From NCBI RefSeq assembly GCF_937958065.1, contig NZ_CALFXI010000097.1:186001-250000 (forward strand): a stretch of 64,000 nt of DNA. The letters are read 5' to 3'. The translations under genes were made by a program, and so were the position numbers. This stretch comes from an uncultured Steroidobacter sp. (GTDB lineage Bacteria > Pseudomonadota > Gammaproteobacteria > Steroidobacterales > Steroidobacteraceae). Under the pieces are notes generated by a model that was given only the letters and a program-made list of their open reading frames with translations, searched no databases and was not told the origin of the DNA. This document shows, piece by piece, positions 52,861 through 60,908 of this stretch; position 1 is the stretch's first letter; every line of letters starts with the position of its first letter.

Positions 52861-53811
52861 ATGGAAGGCATATCCAGTTGCGGAAGAGCGATGCTCTGGC
52901 AGAAAACCGCGGTTGCGGCCGGCATTCCGAAACCGCGGATACTGTGTGCAACTGATCTGGGCGCGCGTTCCGAGCGCGCCATGCATCGCGCCGCCCTGCT
53001 CGCACAACAGATGAATGCGGAAGTCCTGTTCGTGCACGCCGTGAATGACCGATTGGCAGGCCGCGTGCTGCGGTCCAAGGTGAATCGCGCATACGCGAGA
53101 CTCACATTCCAGAGCGAGCGCCTCATGAAACACGCCCCCGAGAACGCCATGGCGGCGGTACAACTCGGCAAGCCCGTGGACGTCCTGATCGCCGCGGCCC
53201 GGGAGTTCAATCCCGATCTCATCGTGCTGGCGCAGCCCAAGCGTCGGCGCCTGGATGCGATCGTCGGCACGACCGCGGAACGGATCATTCGCGGTGCGGA
53301 TTGTTCCGTGCTCCTGGTCGCCAACTCTGCGGAGCGAGAATACGAACGCGTGGTGCTTGCGACCGATCTTTCTTCAACATCGGCACACGTCACGCGCACC
53401 GTCGTGAACATGGGCATGCTGAAGAACGCTTACACGTGGGTCGTGCATGCTTTCGGGCTGCCGTATCACGACATCGCGGCGGCCGACAATCTCGATCACG
53501 TGGAAGGTATCGCGCGACAGATCAACTGGCATTCCACAGCTCGCCAGGACGTGCTGCGCAGCCTGGACGATGCCGGTGTCGACCTCACTCGCGTGCATGT
53601 TTCGACCGAGCTCGCTCGTCCGCTGACTGCGATTCAACGCGCGCTGGACGCGGGACAACCCGAGCTGCTCATCATCGGCGTGGGCCGCTGGCTCGCCCTG
53701 AAGCGCCTGCTGGTCGGCAGCGTCGCCCATCAGGTCCTGCGCAGCGTGAATTGCGACGTCCTCGCCATTGCTCCCCCACCGGCGGAAAGGAAGTGGTTGC
53801 AAGCGGCATGA
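52861..53811 (+). CDS. Tandem universal stress protein (USP-B)
   Basis: A 316-residue protein with two Usp domains: the first starts at about residue 25 (PRILCATDLGARSERAMHRAALLAQQMNAEVLFVHAV) and ends LIVLAQPKRRRLDAIVGTTAERIIRGADCSVLLVA; the second starts VVLATDLSSTSAHVTRTVVNMGML and ends LLIIGVGRWLALKRLLVGSVAHQVLR. A 24-residue N-terminal extension precedes the first domain. AGGAGGTGA lies before the ATG. Its stop overlaps the next USP gene as ATGA, so both are translated together. Confidence 0.88.
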   Translation: MEGISSCGRAMLWQKTAVAAGIPKPRILCATDLGARSERAMHRAALLAQQMNAEVLFVHAVNDRLAGRVLRSKVNRAYARLTFQSERLMKHAPENAMAAVQLGKPVDVLIAAAREFNPDLIVLAQPKRRRLDAIVGTTAERIIRGADCSVLLVANSAEREYERVVLATDLSSTSAHVTRTVVNMGMLKNAYTWVVHAFGLPYHDIAAADNLDHVEGIARQINWHSTARQDVLRSLDDAGVDLTRVHVSTELARPLTAIQRALDAGQPELLIIGVGRWLALKRLLVGSVAHQVLRSVNCDVLAIAPPPAERKWLQAA

Positions 53812-54575
53812 CCAGACTGAGCCTGATTTCCAGACAACAACCGCTCGCGATCAAGGCCCACGTGGGCCCGGCGCTGGGGAGCACGGGTTTCAGACTCATG
53901 TGCGCGACGGATCTGTGGGGAGAGTCGGATCACGCTTTGCAGAAGGCGCTGTGGCTCGCCGAAGAAATGGATGCCGAACTGCTGCTGCTGCACGTAGTGG
54001 ATGGCGAAACGCCGCTACGTATCAGCGGCAGAAGAGCCGAGCACGCGCGCGGCGCTCTGGAATGGCACGTGCGGCGATGGCCGGATTTCAAGCCTCGCCC
54101 CGCGATCTCCGTTCGCATCGGCAACCCTCACCGGACGATCAGCCGCGTGGCGCGGGAGTGGTGCGCGGACCTGATCGTTCTGGGATCCTCCAGGCCAAGG
54201 CTCATGGACCGACTTCTTGCGACGACCGCCGAACGCACCGCCGCCGACGCGCGCTGCTCGGTTCTGGTCGTCAACGACAGCAAGCCCGAAGCCTATCGCC
54301 ATGTAACCGTCGTCGCCCCCTCCTGCTGGCAGGCGGTCGCTCTGGAGCAAGCGATGTCCCGGCTCGAGGTGTTGCTGGCCTCTCCGCACATGGATGTGAG
54401 CATCGGGGCGCCGAACGCATCGCTGCTGACCCAGCCGCCGGATTGCGTCATCGTGGCAGCGGACCGCTGGCCCGCGCTCACCGGACTGTTCCGGCGCAGC
54501 CGCGCCAGCATGCTGGCGCAATCCAGGGCCATGGACGTGCTGATAGTGCCGCACCGGAGCGTTGCCGTGGCGTAA
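53808..54575 (+). CDS. Tandem universal stress protein (USP-C)
   Basis: A 255-residue Usp protein. The first domain (about 30-160) is well formed: FRLMCATDLWGESDHALQKALWLAEEMDAELLLLHVV, LIVLGSSRPRLMDRLLATTAERTAADARCSVLVVN. The second (about 165-255) is shortened and degenerate: YRHVTVVAPSCWQAVALEQAMSRL to VIVAADRWPALTGLFRRSRASMLAQSRAMDVLIVP. The ATG at 53808 overlaps the upstream stop (ATGA); a frame starting at 53301 is antecedent to it and overlaps USP-B. Function is probably stress adaptation together with USP-B. Confidence 0.85.
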   Translation: MTRLSLISRQQPLAIKAHVGPALGSTGFRLMCATDLWGESDHALQKALWLAEEMDAELLLLHVVDGETPLRISGRRAEHARGALEWHVRRWPDFKPRPAISVRIGNPHRTISRVAREWCADLIVLGSSRPRLMDRLLATTAERTAADARCSVLVVNDSKPEAYRHVTVVAPSCWQAVALEQAMSRLEVLLASPHMDVSIGAPNASLLTQPPDCVIVAADRWPALTGLFRRSRASMLAQSRAMDVLIVPHRSVAVA

Positions 54576-54664
54576 TCGAGAGAGGATCTCTATCGACAGC
54601 CCGGAATTGATAGGACGTCGAGCCTCCCCGCCAGGATCCCGATCGGCCCCGACCGAGGTCGATT

Positions 54665-54695
54665 GCTGCCCGCCCCTTTCTAAATCCCGGGCAGC
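54665..54695 (+). terminator. Weak hairpin between USP-C and gdhA
   Basis: GCTGCCCG (54665-54672) pairs with CGGGCAGC (54688-54695) around a 15-base loop and is followed by TTTGA. The stem is only 8 bp and the T-run short, so termination would be partial at best. Confidence 0.3.
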
Positions 54696-54761
54696 TTTGA
54701 TATGTTCGCCCCCCTTTTTTGGTCAACGAGCTCGCAACGCCGCGGGCCCCCCTGGGAGTTA

Positions 54762-56105
54762 ATGGTGACCCCGAGCGAGCAGATCGAACACATCTATCAA
54801 ACAGTCATCCAGCGCAACCCCGGCGAAGCCGAATTCCACCAGGCCGTTCGCGAAGTTCTGGACTGCCTCGGGCCGGTGCTGGCCAAACACCCCGAATACG
54901 CCGATCAGAAGATCATCGAGCGGATCTGCGAGCCGGAACGCCAGCTGATCTTTCGCGTGCCCTGGCAGGACGACCGCGGCGTCGTGCAGATCGCCCGCGG
55001 CTTCCGGGTGGGCTTCAACAGCGCGCTCGGCCCCTACAAGGGCGGCCTGCGCTTCCACCCTTCGGTGTATCTGGGCATCATCAAATTCCTGGGCTTCGAG
55101 CAGATTTTCAAGAACGCGCTCACCGGCCTGCCGATCGGCGGCGCCAAGGGCGGCTCGGATTTCGATCCCAAGGGGCGCAGCGACAACGAGATCATGCGCT
55201 TCTGCCAGAGCTTCATGACCGCGCTCTATCCGCACCTGGGCGAGTACACCGACGTGCCCGCGGGCGACATTGGCGTCGGCGCGCGCGAGATCGGGTACTT
55301 GTTTGGCCAGTACAAGCGCATCACCAATCGCTACGAGTCCGGCGTGCTGACCGGCAAGAGCCCGCACTGGGGCGGCGCGCTGGTGCGGCGTGAAGCCACC
55401 GGCTACGGCACGGTCTACTTCGTCGAAGAAATGCTCAAGGCCCGGGGCGACGGCATCGAAGGCAAGCTGTGCACGGTGTCCGGCTCGGGCAACGTCGCCA
55501 TCTACGCCATCGAGAAGCTGCAGGGGCTCGGCGCCAAGGTCATTGCCTGCTCGGATTCGAATGGCGTCATCCACGATCCACGCGGCATCGACCTGCCGTT
55601 GCTCAAGCAACTGAAGGAAGTGGAACGCCGGCGCATCAGCGACTACGCCAAGCACCGTGAGGCCAAGTACATCCCGAATGGCTTCATCTGGGACATTCCG
55701 TGCGAAGTGGCCCTGCCCTGCGCGACCCAGAACGAGCTGGACGAAACAGCGGCCAAAACGCTGGTTCGCAACGGCTGCATCGCTGTCGGCGAAGGCGCCA
55801 ACATGCCCACCACTCCGGGCGGCGTGCGCACCTTCATCAATGCGGGCATCGCGTACGGCCCGGGCAAGGCCGCCAATGCCGGCGGCGTGGCGACGTCGGC
55901 GCTGGAAATGCAGCAGAACGCGAGCCGCGACGCCTGGAGCTTCGAGCACACCGAGCGCCGGCTGCACGAGATCATGAAGAACATTCATCACGATTGCTTC
56001 GAGACGGCCAAGGAGTTCGGCAGCCCCGGCAATTACATGATCGGCGCGAACATCGTCGGCTTCCGGCGCGTGGCCGAGGCGATGCTGGCGTTCGGCGTGA
56101 TCTGA
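54762..56105 (+). CDS. gdhA: NADP-dependent glutamate dehydrogenase
   Basis: A 447-residue hexameric-type GDH. Landmarks: KGGLRFHPSVYLGIIKFLGFEQIFKNALTGLPIGGAKGGSDFDP with the catalytic Lys, RFCQSFMTALYPHLGEYTDVPAGDIGVGAREIGYLFGQYKR, and GKLCTVSGSGNVAIYAIEKLQ (nucleotide fold). This class assimilates ammonia into glutamate with NADPH. The ATG at 54762 follows GGGAG; a frame from 54702 has a poor extension. It is monocistronic, downstream of a weak hairpin. Confidence 0.93.
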   Translation: MVTPSEQIEHIYQTVIQRNPGEAEFHQAVREVLDCLGPVLAKHPEYADQKIIERICEPERQLIFRVPWQDDRGVVQIARGFRVGFNSALGPYKGGLRFHPSVYLGIIKFLGFEQIFKNALTGLPIGGAKGGSDFDPKGRSDNEIMRFCQSFMTALYPHLGEYTDVPAGDIGVGAREIGYLFGQYKRITNRYESGVLTGKSPHWGGALVRREATGYGTVYFVEEMLKARGDGIEGKLCTVSGSGNVAIYAIEKLQGLGAKVIACSDSNGVIHDPRGIDLPLLKQLKEVERRRISDYAKHREAKYIPNGFIWDIPCEVALPCATQNELDETAAKTLVRNGCIAVGEGANMPTTPGGVRTFINAGIAYGPGKAANAGGVATSALEMQQNASRDAWSFEHTERRLHEIMKNIHHDCFETAKEFGSPGNYMIGANIVGFRRVAEAMLAFGVI

Positions 56106-56170
56106 CCCGCGCGGCGGCTCTCGATCCCGGCGACAATCACTGCGGAATACGCCCGCGTTGTCGCCGTCCA

Positions 56171-56794
56171 GTGCGGTCCGCAAATCGCCATTCTCCGCTG
56201 TCCGAACTGCTGTCCCAGATAGCAGAGGACTCGAGCCGCGAGCGGGTCTCCATCGGAGACCTGCTCACCCTCGCGGGCGATCGCGCGTTTGGCGCACTGA
56301 TCTTCGTGTTCGCACTGCCGAACCTCGTGCCCACCCCGCCGGGCACGTCGGCAATCCTGGGATTGCCGCTGATCATCCTGTCATTTCAGCTGCTGTGTGG
56401 CCGTCGCACGCCCTGGCTGCCCAAAGCCATTGCCGTGAGGTCCATCGCACGAGCGGATCTCGCCGCCGTGGTTCATCGTGCCGCGCCCGTCTTGAAGCGA
56501 TTCGAGCGGGTCTTGAAGCCGCGCCTGAGTTTGCTGGTCAGCGCCGTTGCCGAGCGCCTGCTCGCCTTGCTGCTGCTGGTGCTCGCGGTGATCCTCTTTC
56601 TACCGATTCCCCTCGGCAACATCCTGCCGGCCGCGGCCATGTGCGTCATCTCGCTCGCGTTGATCGAGCACGATGGCCTGGCCGCCGTATTGGGCGTCGT
56701 CATCGGTGTCGTCTCGATGCTGATCGTGTGGGGTGCACTCCTCGCGGTGCTCAAGGCGATTCTGCTGGCCGTCGAACACTTTGCGGGCGTCTGA
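56171..56794 (+). CDS. ExoD family membrane protein
   Basis: A ~207-residue membrane protein of the ExoD family. Motifs: ERVSIGDLLTLAGDRAFGALIFVFALPNLVPTPPGTSAILGLPLIILSFQLLCGRRTPWLP, then hydrophobic helices RLLALLLLVLAVILFLPIPLGNILPAAAMCVISLALIEHDGL and GVVIGVVSMLIVWGALLAVL. ExoD is implicated in exopolysaccharide production, mechanism unclear. No ATG is available at the family start; the GTG at 56171 is the best candidate. It is convergent (11 bp) with the following SDR. Confidence 0.8.
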   Translation: MRSANRHSPLSELLSQIAEDSSRERVSIGDLLTLAGDRAFGALIFVFALPNLVPTPPGTSAILGLPLIILSFQLLCGRRTPWLPKAIAVRSIARADLAAVVHRAAPVLKRFERVLKPRLSLLVSAVAERLLALLLLVLAVILFLPIPLGNILPAAAMCVISLALIEHDGLAAVLGVVIGVVSMLIVWGALLAVLKAILLAVEHFAGV

Positions 56795-56805
56795 GCGCGG
56801 ATCCG

Positions 56806-57801
56806 CTATCTCTTCAACGCAATCAGCGCCGCCACGAGGGCGATGCAGCCGCCGGCGATCAGCGAGCGATGCCTGGTCAATGACCATTGCATGCTGGAGC
56901 GGCGCGCCTCGCGGTCGAAACGGCCATGCGCTCCGGGATTCACATCGCACGGCTGATACAGATTCGCACACGCATCGGGCGACACGGGCTCATCCGTAAT
57001 CTGCCCGGTGTAGCCCTGCCTGGCGAGCAGACGATCGAGCCAGCCCGGAAACAGTTTGTTCGCGGTCACCGCCTTGACCGCCGGCCAGCCGACGAACACC
57101 TCTCGGCGCCGATGCCGTGCCGCCCAGACGATCGCCTCGGCCGCAAGCTCGGGCTGAAAGATCGGCGGGACCGGCATCGGACGCTTGCCGACCAGATTCA
57201 ACGCCCAATCGAACTGCGGCGTGTTGAACGCGGACAGAATGACCATGGTCAGGTGGATGTTGCTGCCATCGTGCAACAGCTCGCAGCGAAGTGAGTCGCT
57301 GAACCCACGCAGCGCGTGCTTGGCGGCACAATACGGCGCCTGCAGCGGAATCGCGCGGTATGCCAGGGCGGAGCCCACCTGCACGATCACGCCCCGATTG
57401 CGAGCGCGCATGCGCTTGAGCGCGCACAATGTGCCGTAGACGGCGCCGAGATAGGTTACTTCCGTCGCTCGCTTGATCTGGCTGCCACTCAATGCGCCGA
57501 TCGGGCCGAAGATCGTCGACATCGCGTTGTTCACCCAGATGTCGATTCCACCCCAAAGCTGTTCCACGCGCGCCGCTGCGGCTTCCACTTGCTGCTCATC
57601 GGCCACGTCGGTCGGAATAACCAGTGCAGTCGCGCCGGCACTTTCTATTTCGGCGCGGGCCCCTTCCAAGCCGTGCTCGCCCCGCGCCAGCAACGCGATC
57701 CGAGCCCCGGGTCGCGCGAACGCGCGAGCTGTGGCGCGACCAATACCTCCGGAAGCGCCGGTCACAACGATGACTTCGTCGAGTTGTATTTGCGACGCCA
57801 T
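56806..57801 (-). CDS. Short-chain dehydrogenase with C-terminal membrane anchor
   Basis: A 331-residue SDR: VIVVTGASGGIGRATARAFARPGARIALLARG, a WVNNAMS loop in place of classical NNAG, Ser in IVQVGSALAYRAIP, catalytic YCAAKHALRGFSDSLRCEL. The C terminus carries a hydrophobic segment (SLIAGGCIALVAALIAL) that could anchor it in a membrane. Substrate unknown; related proteins lie near stress and membrane-protein genes. The ATG at 57801 is chosen at the family start. Confidence 0.85.
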   Translation of the reverse strand: MASQIQLDEVIVVTGASGGIGRATARAFARPGARIALLARGEHGLEGARAEIESAGATALVIPTDVADEQQVEAAAARVEQLWGGIDIWVNNAMSTIFGPIGALSGSQIKRATEVTYLGAVYGTLCALKRMRARNRGVIVQVGSALAYRAIPLQAPYCAAKHALRGFSDSLRCELLHDGSNIHLTMVILSAFNTPQFDWALNLVGKRPMPVPPIFQPELAAEAIVWAARHRRREVFVGWPAVKAVTANKLFPGWLDRLLARQGYTGQITDEPVSPDACANLYQPCDVNPGAHGRFDREARRSSMQWSLTRHRSLIAGGCIALVAALIALKR

Positions 57802-57928
57802 GCAACCCGGAACGTCAACGCGCGCGGATTGTTCCGCAACGTCGGCATCGAACCACATCCCTCGCCGGAACCGAATCGAGCGCGATTCGTTAGCCGGGTA
57901 TCCCTGGAGCTCGACCAGGACGAGTGAC

Positions 57929-58378
57929 ATGGCACCCCCTGACCATCGGCGAGGCCTTCGGCAGAAGCGCGATCAGGAATATCGCAGCCCCCCGCCCGAC
58001 GACATCTACCCGGAATACAGCCGCGATCCGAACGAGCTGGGCGAAGGATTCGAGCGCCGGGGCTGGCGCCCGGGGAGCGATTATTACGGTAACAATCCTG
58101 AAGCGTATGGAATTGGCGCTGGCCAGCGCGGCCGGGGCCCGAAGGGTTATCTCCGTTCCGACGAGCGCATCCGCGAAGACGTTTGCGAAGCCCTGACCAG
58201 CGATGCCGAAGTCGATGCCTCCAACATCGAGGTGACCGTCGAGGACCGCGAAGTCACATTGTCGGGCGCGGTGGATTCGCGTGCACAGAAGCGTCGCGCC
58301 GAAGACCTCACCGAGAGTGTCTCAGGGGTCACTCAGGTGAACAACAACCTGCGAGTGACGGCACCTCCTCAGTGGTGA
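57929..58378 (+). CDS. BON-domain protein
   Basis: A 149-residue protein with one BON domain at about residues 75-147 (DERIREDVCEALTSDAEVDASNIEVTVEDREVTLSGAVDS, then AEDLTESVSGVTQVNNNLRV). The N-terminal 70 residues are hydrophilic, rich in Pro, Gly, Tyr and Asp (PPPDDIYPEYSRDPNELGEGFERRGWRPG), with no export signal. BON domains bind membranes or phospholipids and appear in osmotic-stress proteins. It is divergent from the SDR gene. Confidence 0.85.
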   Translation: MAPPDHRRGLRQKRDQEYRSPPPDDIYPEYSRDPNELGEGFERRGWRPGSDYYGNNPEAYGIGAGQRGRGPKGYLRSDERIREDVCEALTSDAEVDASNIEVTVEDREVTLSGAVDSRAQKRRAEDLTESVSGVTQVNNNLRVTAPPQW

Positions 58379-58517
58379 GGCGCGCGCCGAAGCAAACATT
58401 TCGTAACATTCGCTCGCGTCGGCACGGGAAAACATACAAAGTCGGGTCGAACCTCTTACAAGCACGCCTCCTTGTGATATCGTGCGACGGTTCGTATCCC
58501 ATGATCCGCGTTCTGTC

Positions 58518-58841
58518 ATGAGTCGCCTGCCCGCTCTACCCGCTCTGCGCCGGTTACAGCGCCGCTTCAGCCTGGTGCTGGCGGGCGCGCTGTGCCTGTG
58601 GATGCTGGCAGTGGCGTCGCACTTCCATATCGGCGACGCGGACGGCAAGGATGCACACCACGGCACGCATGCGCTCTGCGCGTTCTGCGTTTCCGTACCC
58701 TCCTCTGGTGCCGCGCCCGTCGCCGTGGCATTCGTTGCAGCCCCTCAGCGGCATGCATTCCTGCCTCGGGCGGAGATCGTTCCGACTCTCCTTGCTCCGG
58801 CCATCGCGCGCTACTACAGCCGCGGCCCACCTCGCGTCTGA
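58518..58841 (+). CDS. Small membrane-anchored His/Cys protein upstream of TonB receptor (DUF2946-like)
   Basis: A 107-residue protein: basic N terminus, one hydrophobic segment (FSLVLAGALCLWMLAVASHF) then a cluster of possible metal ligands, HFHIGDADGKDAHHGTHALCAFC (three His groups and a CxxC). The C-terminal half is non-descript. The layout resembles DUF2946 proteins that occur near TonB-receptor genes, but I am not certain of family membership. It starts 135 bp before the receptor on the same strand. ATG at 58482 is an alternative start. A periplasmic metal- or porphyrin-binding role is inference. Confidence 0.6.
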   Translation: MSRLPALPALRRLQRRFSLVLAGALCLWMLAVASHFHIGDADGKDAHHGTHALCAFCVSVPSSGAAPVAVAFVAAPQRHAFLPRAEIVPTLLAPAIARYYSRGPPRV

Positions 58842-58976
58842 TCCCCTCTCGTTCCCTGTCTCTTTGACCTTCGTGCGGCCCTGAGCTGCGCGACCGACCG
58901 CGGCTGCGCGTGACATTCGTCACCTGCAATGGCCGCCGCGCACGCCCGTTGGCGTGTGTTTTTGGGGAGAAGCTTC

Positions 58977-60908
58977 GTGAGTCAATCATTCATTGGCCGT
59001 GGGCAGCGGCTGCTCGTTGCATCTGCATTGTTTGGTGCGATCGTCACTCAGAATGTCCGCGCGGATGTGCCCGAAGACATTCCGCAGGTCGTCGTGACGG
59101 CCTCGTTCATCGAACAGAAACTCGAGGATGCGCCCGCCTCGATCACCGTCATCGGGCGCGAAGAACTGAACAATCGGCCGGTGCAGGATCTCGCCGATGC
59201 GCTGGTGGGTGCCGCCGGCGTGCACGTGGGCGGCGTGGGACTTGGTCGCCGTGGCATCAGCATTCGGGGCATGTCCAACGAGTACACGCTGACCATGATC
59301 GATGGTCGACGCGTCAGTCAGACCGCCAGCGTGATCGGCCACTCGGAAGCGGACGTGGGCTGGATGCCCACCGAAGGGATCGAGCGAATCGAAGTGGTAC
59401 GAGGACCGATGTCGTCCTTATATGGATCCGATGCACTCGGCGGCGTGATCAACATCATCACGCGTCCGGCGACGGATCAATGGCGAGCCAGCATGACGTC
59501 TCGCGGCGAATGGCGGGAAGACGGACGCGGCGGCGAGGTGTTGCAAACCGGGCTTTATGTCTCCGGCCCGCTCGTTCAAGACCGGCTCGGCATCACGGCA
59601 TACGGCGAATTCCGCGATCGCGAACCGACCGTGAGTCCCTCCGATCCGCGCCTGTCGGAAATGGAAGGCCGCGAGGTCATCAACGGCAATCTGGCGTTCA
59701 ACTGGACACCGGATGACGCGCAGCGGATCAGCCTGAACTATGGACGCGGCAGCGAAGATCGCCCGCGCAACGCCATCACCGGCCGCAACTATTACGTGAC
59801 GAAGGACCTGATCGACCGCGAGCAGTACTCCCTGAGTCACACCGGAGACTGGCACTGGGGCAACACGACCGTGCGGGCGTACGGCACCCGGCTCGAGAAG
59901 CGCAATCGCCGTTCGAGTGGCACGGCGGTGCGGCCGCAAACGCTCGAAGACCGGACCTACGATGCGCGCACCACCGTGAAGCTCGGCGACTCGAACCGAT
60001 TCAGCGTTGGCGGCGAATGGCGCGAGGAAGAACTGTTCGACACCTCGATGAACAGCGCAGGCTACGACAGTGTGCGGCACCGGGCGGTGTTCGTGCAGGA
60101 CGAGCTCGCGCTGGATCGATGGCTGCTGGTGCTCGGCACGCGTTATGACGATCACGACATCTTCGGCGGTTATCACAGCCCTCGCGCCTACGCCGTCTAT
60201 CACGCCAGCGACAGGCTGACGTTCAAGAGCGGCGTCGGGCGGGGCTTCAAGGCACCGAACCTGAAGGTGCTGTCGCCGGAATATTCGGTGACGACCAGTT
60301 CCTTCGTGGTGTTCGGCAACCCGAACCTCGAACCGGAATTCAACACCAGCTACGAGCTCGGCGCCCACTATCGGGCCGAGCGCTGGTCGTTGCAGGCCAC
60401 CTTGTTTCAGAACGACGTCAAAGATCTGATTCAGAGTTACTGCGCCGCCGACTGCGACGCGCTGCGTGTGCTGAATTACGAGAACGTCGAGGAAGCGCGC
60501 ATTCGGGGCGTCGAGATCGCGACGTCCTTTGCGCCAGTGCCGCGGCTGGGCATCGACCTGAACTACACGTTCCTGAACGCCAAGGACCTCAGCGCCGACC
60601 AGCCGCTGGCCGAAAAGCCCAAACACGCGGCCAACATCACACTGAAGTGGCTGGCCGGCGACAGGCTCAACGCACAGCTTCGAGGCAACTACTACGGCAA
60701 ACAAACGATGTATTCGAGCGAGGTGCGCTATGGATTGCCCGACTACACGCTATGGGGCGCGGATCTGAATTACCAGCTGACTCCGCACTTCAAGCTGCAC
60801 CTGTCCGGCGACAATCTCACGGATGAAAGCCTCGCCGAGCTATCCACTCGCTTCAACTATGTCGAGGTCGGGCGCTCGTACTCGGCCGGATTCACAGGGA
60901 GCTTCTGA
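58977..60908 (+). CDS. TonB-dependent outer-membrane receptor (third copy, BtuB/CirA-like)
   Basis: A 643-residue receptor, closer to the metal-chelate/vitamin B12 group: TonB-box-like DIPQVVVTAS, plug APASITVIGREELNNRPVQDLADALVGAAGVHV, GISIRGMSNEYTLTMIDGRR, RIEVVRGPMSSLYGSDALGGVINIITR, and a barrel ending GRSYSAGFTGSF with terminal Phe. Translation begins at GTG 58977 after GGGGAGA, giving a signal peptide ending NVRAD. The stop overlaps the next gene's ATG (TGATG). Pairing with an exported CobN-like protein points to a tetrapyrrole or metal-chelate substrate. Confidence 0.9.
   Translation: MSQSFIGRGQRLLVASALFGAIVTQNVRADVPEDIPQVVVTASFIEQKLEDAPASITVIGREELNNRPVQDLADALVGAAGVHVGGVGLGRRGISIRGMSNEYTLTMIDGRRVSQTASVIGHSEADVGWMPTEGIERIEVVRGPMSSLYGSDALGGVINIITRPATDQWRASMTSRGEWREDGRGGEVLQTGLYVSGPLVQDRLGITAYGEFRDREPTVSPSDPRLSEMEGREVINGNLAFNWTPDDAQRISLNYGRGSEDRPRNAITGRNYYVTKDLIDREQYSLSHTGDWHWGNTTVRAYGTRLEKRNRRSSGTAVRPQTLEDRTYDARTTVKLGDSNRFSVGGEWREEELFDTSMNSAGYDSVRHRAVFVQDELALDRWLLVLGTRYDDHDIFGGYHSPRAYAVYHASDRLTFKSGVGRGFKAPNLKVLSPEYSVTTSSFVVFGNPNLEPEFNTSYELGAHYRAERWSLQATLFQNDVKDLIQSYCAADCDALRVLNYENVEEARIRGVEIATSFAPVPRLGIDLNYTFLNAKDLSADQPLAEKPKHAANITLKWLAGDRLNAQLRGNYYGKQTMYSSEVRYGLPDYTLWGADLNYQLTPHFKLHLSGDNLTDESLAELSTRFNYVEVGRSYSAGFTGSF

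Noticed and set aside
58379..58976. Possible cobalamin riboswitch upstream of the third TonB receptor
   Set aside because: No B12-box-like conserved sequence or long structured leader is present, only 139 bp and 135 bp gaps.
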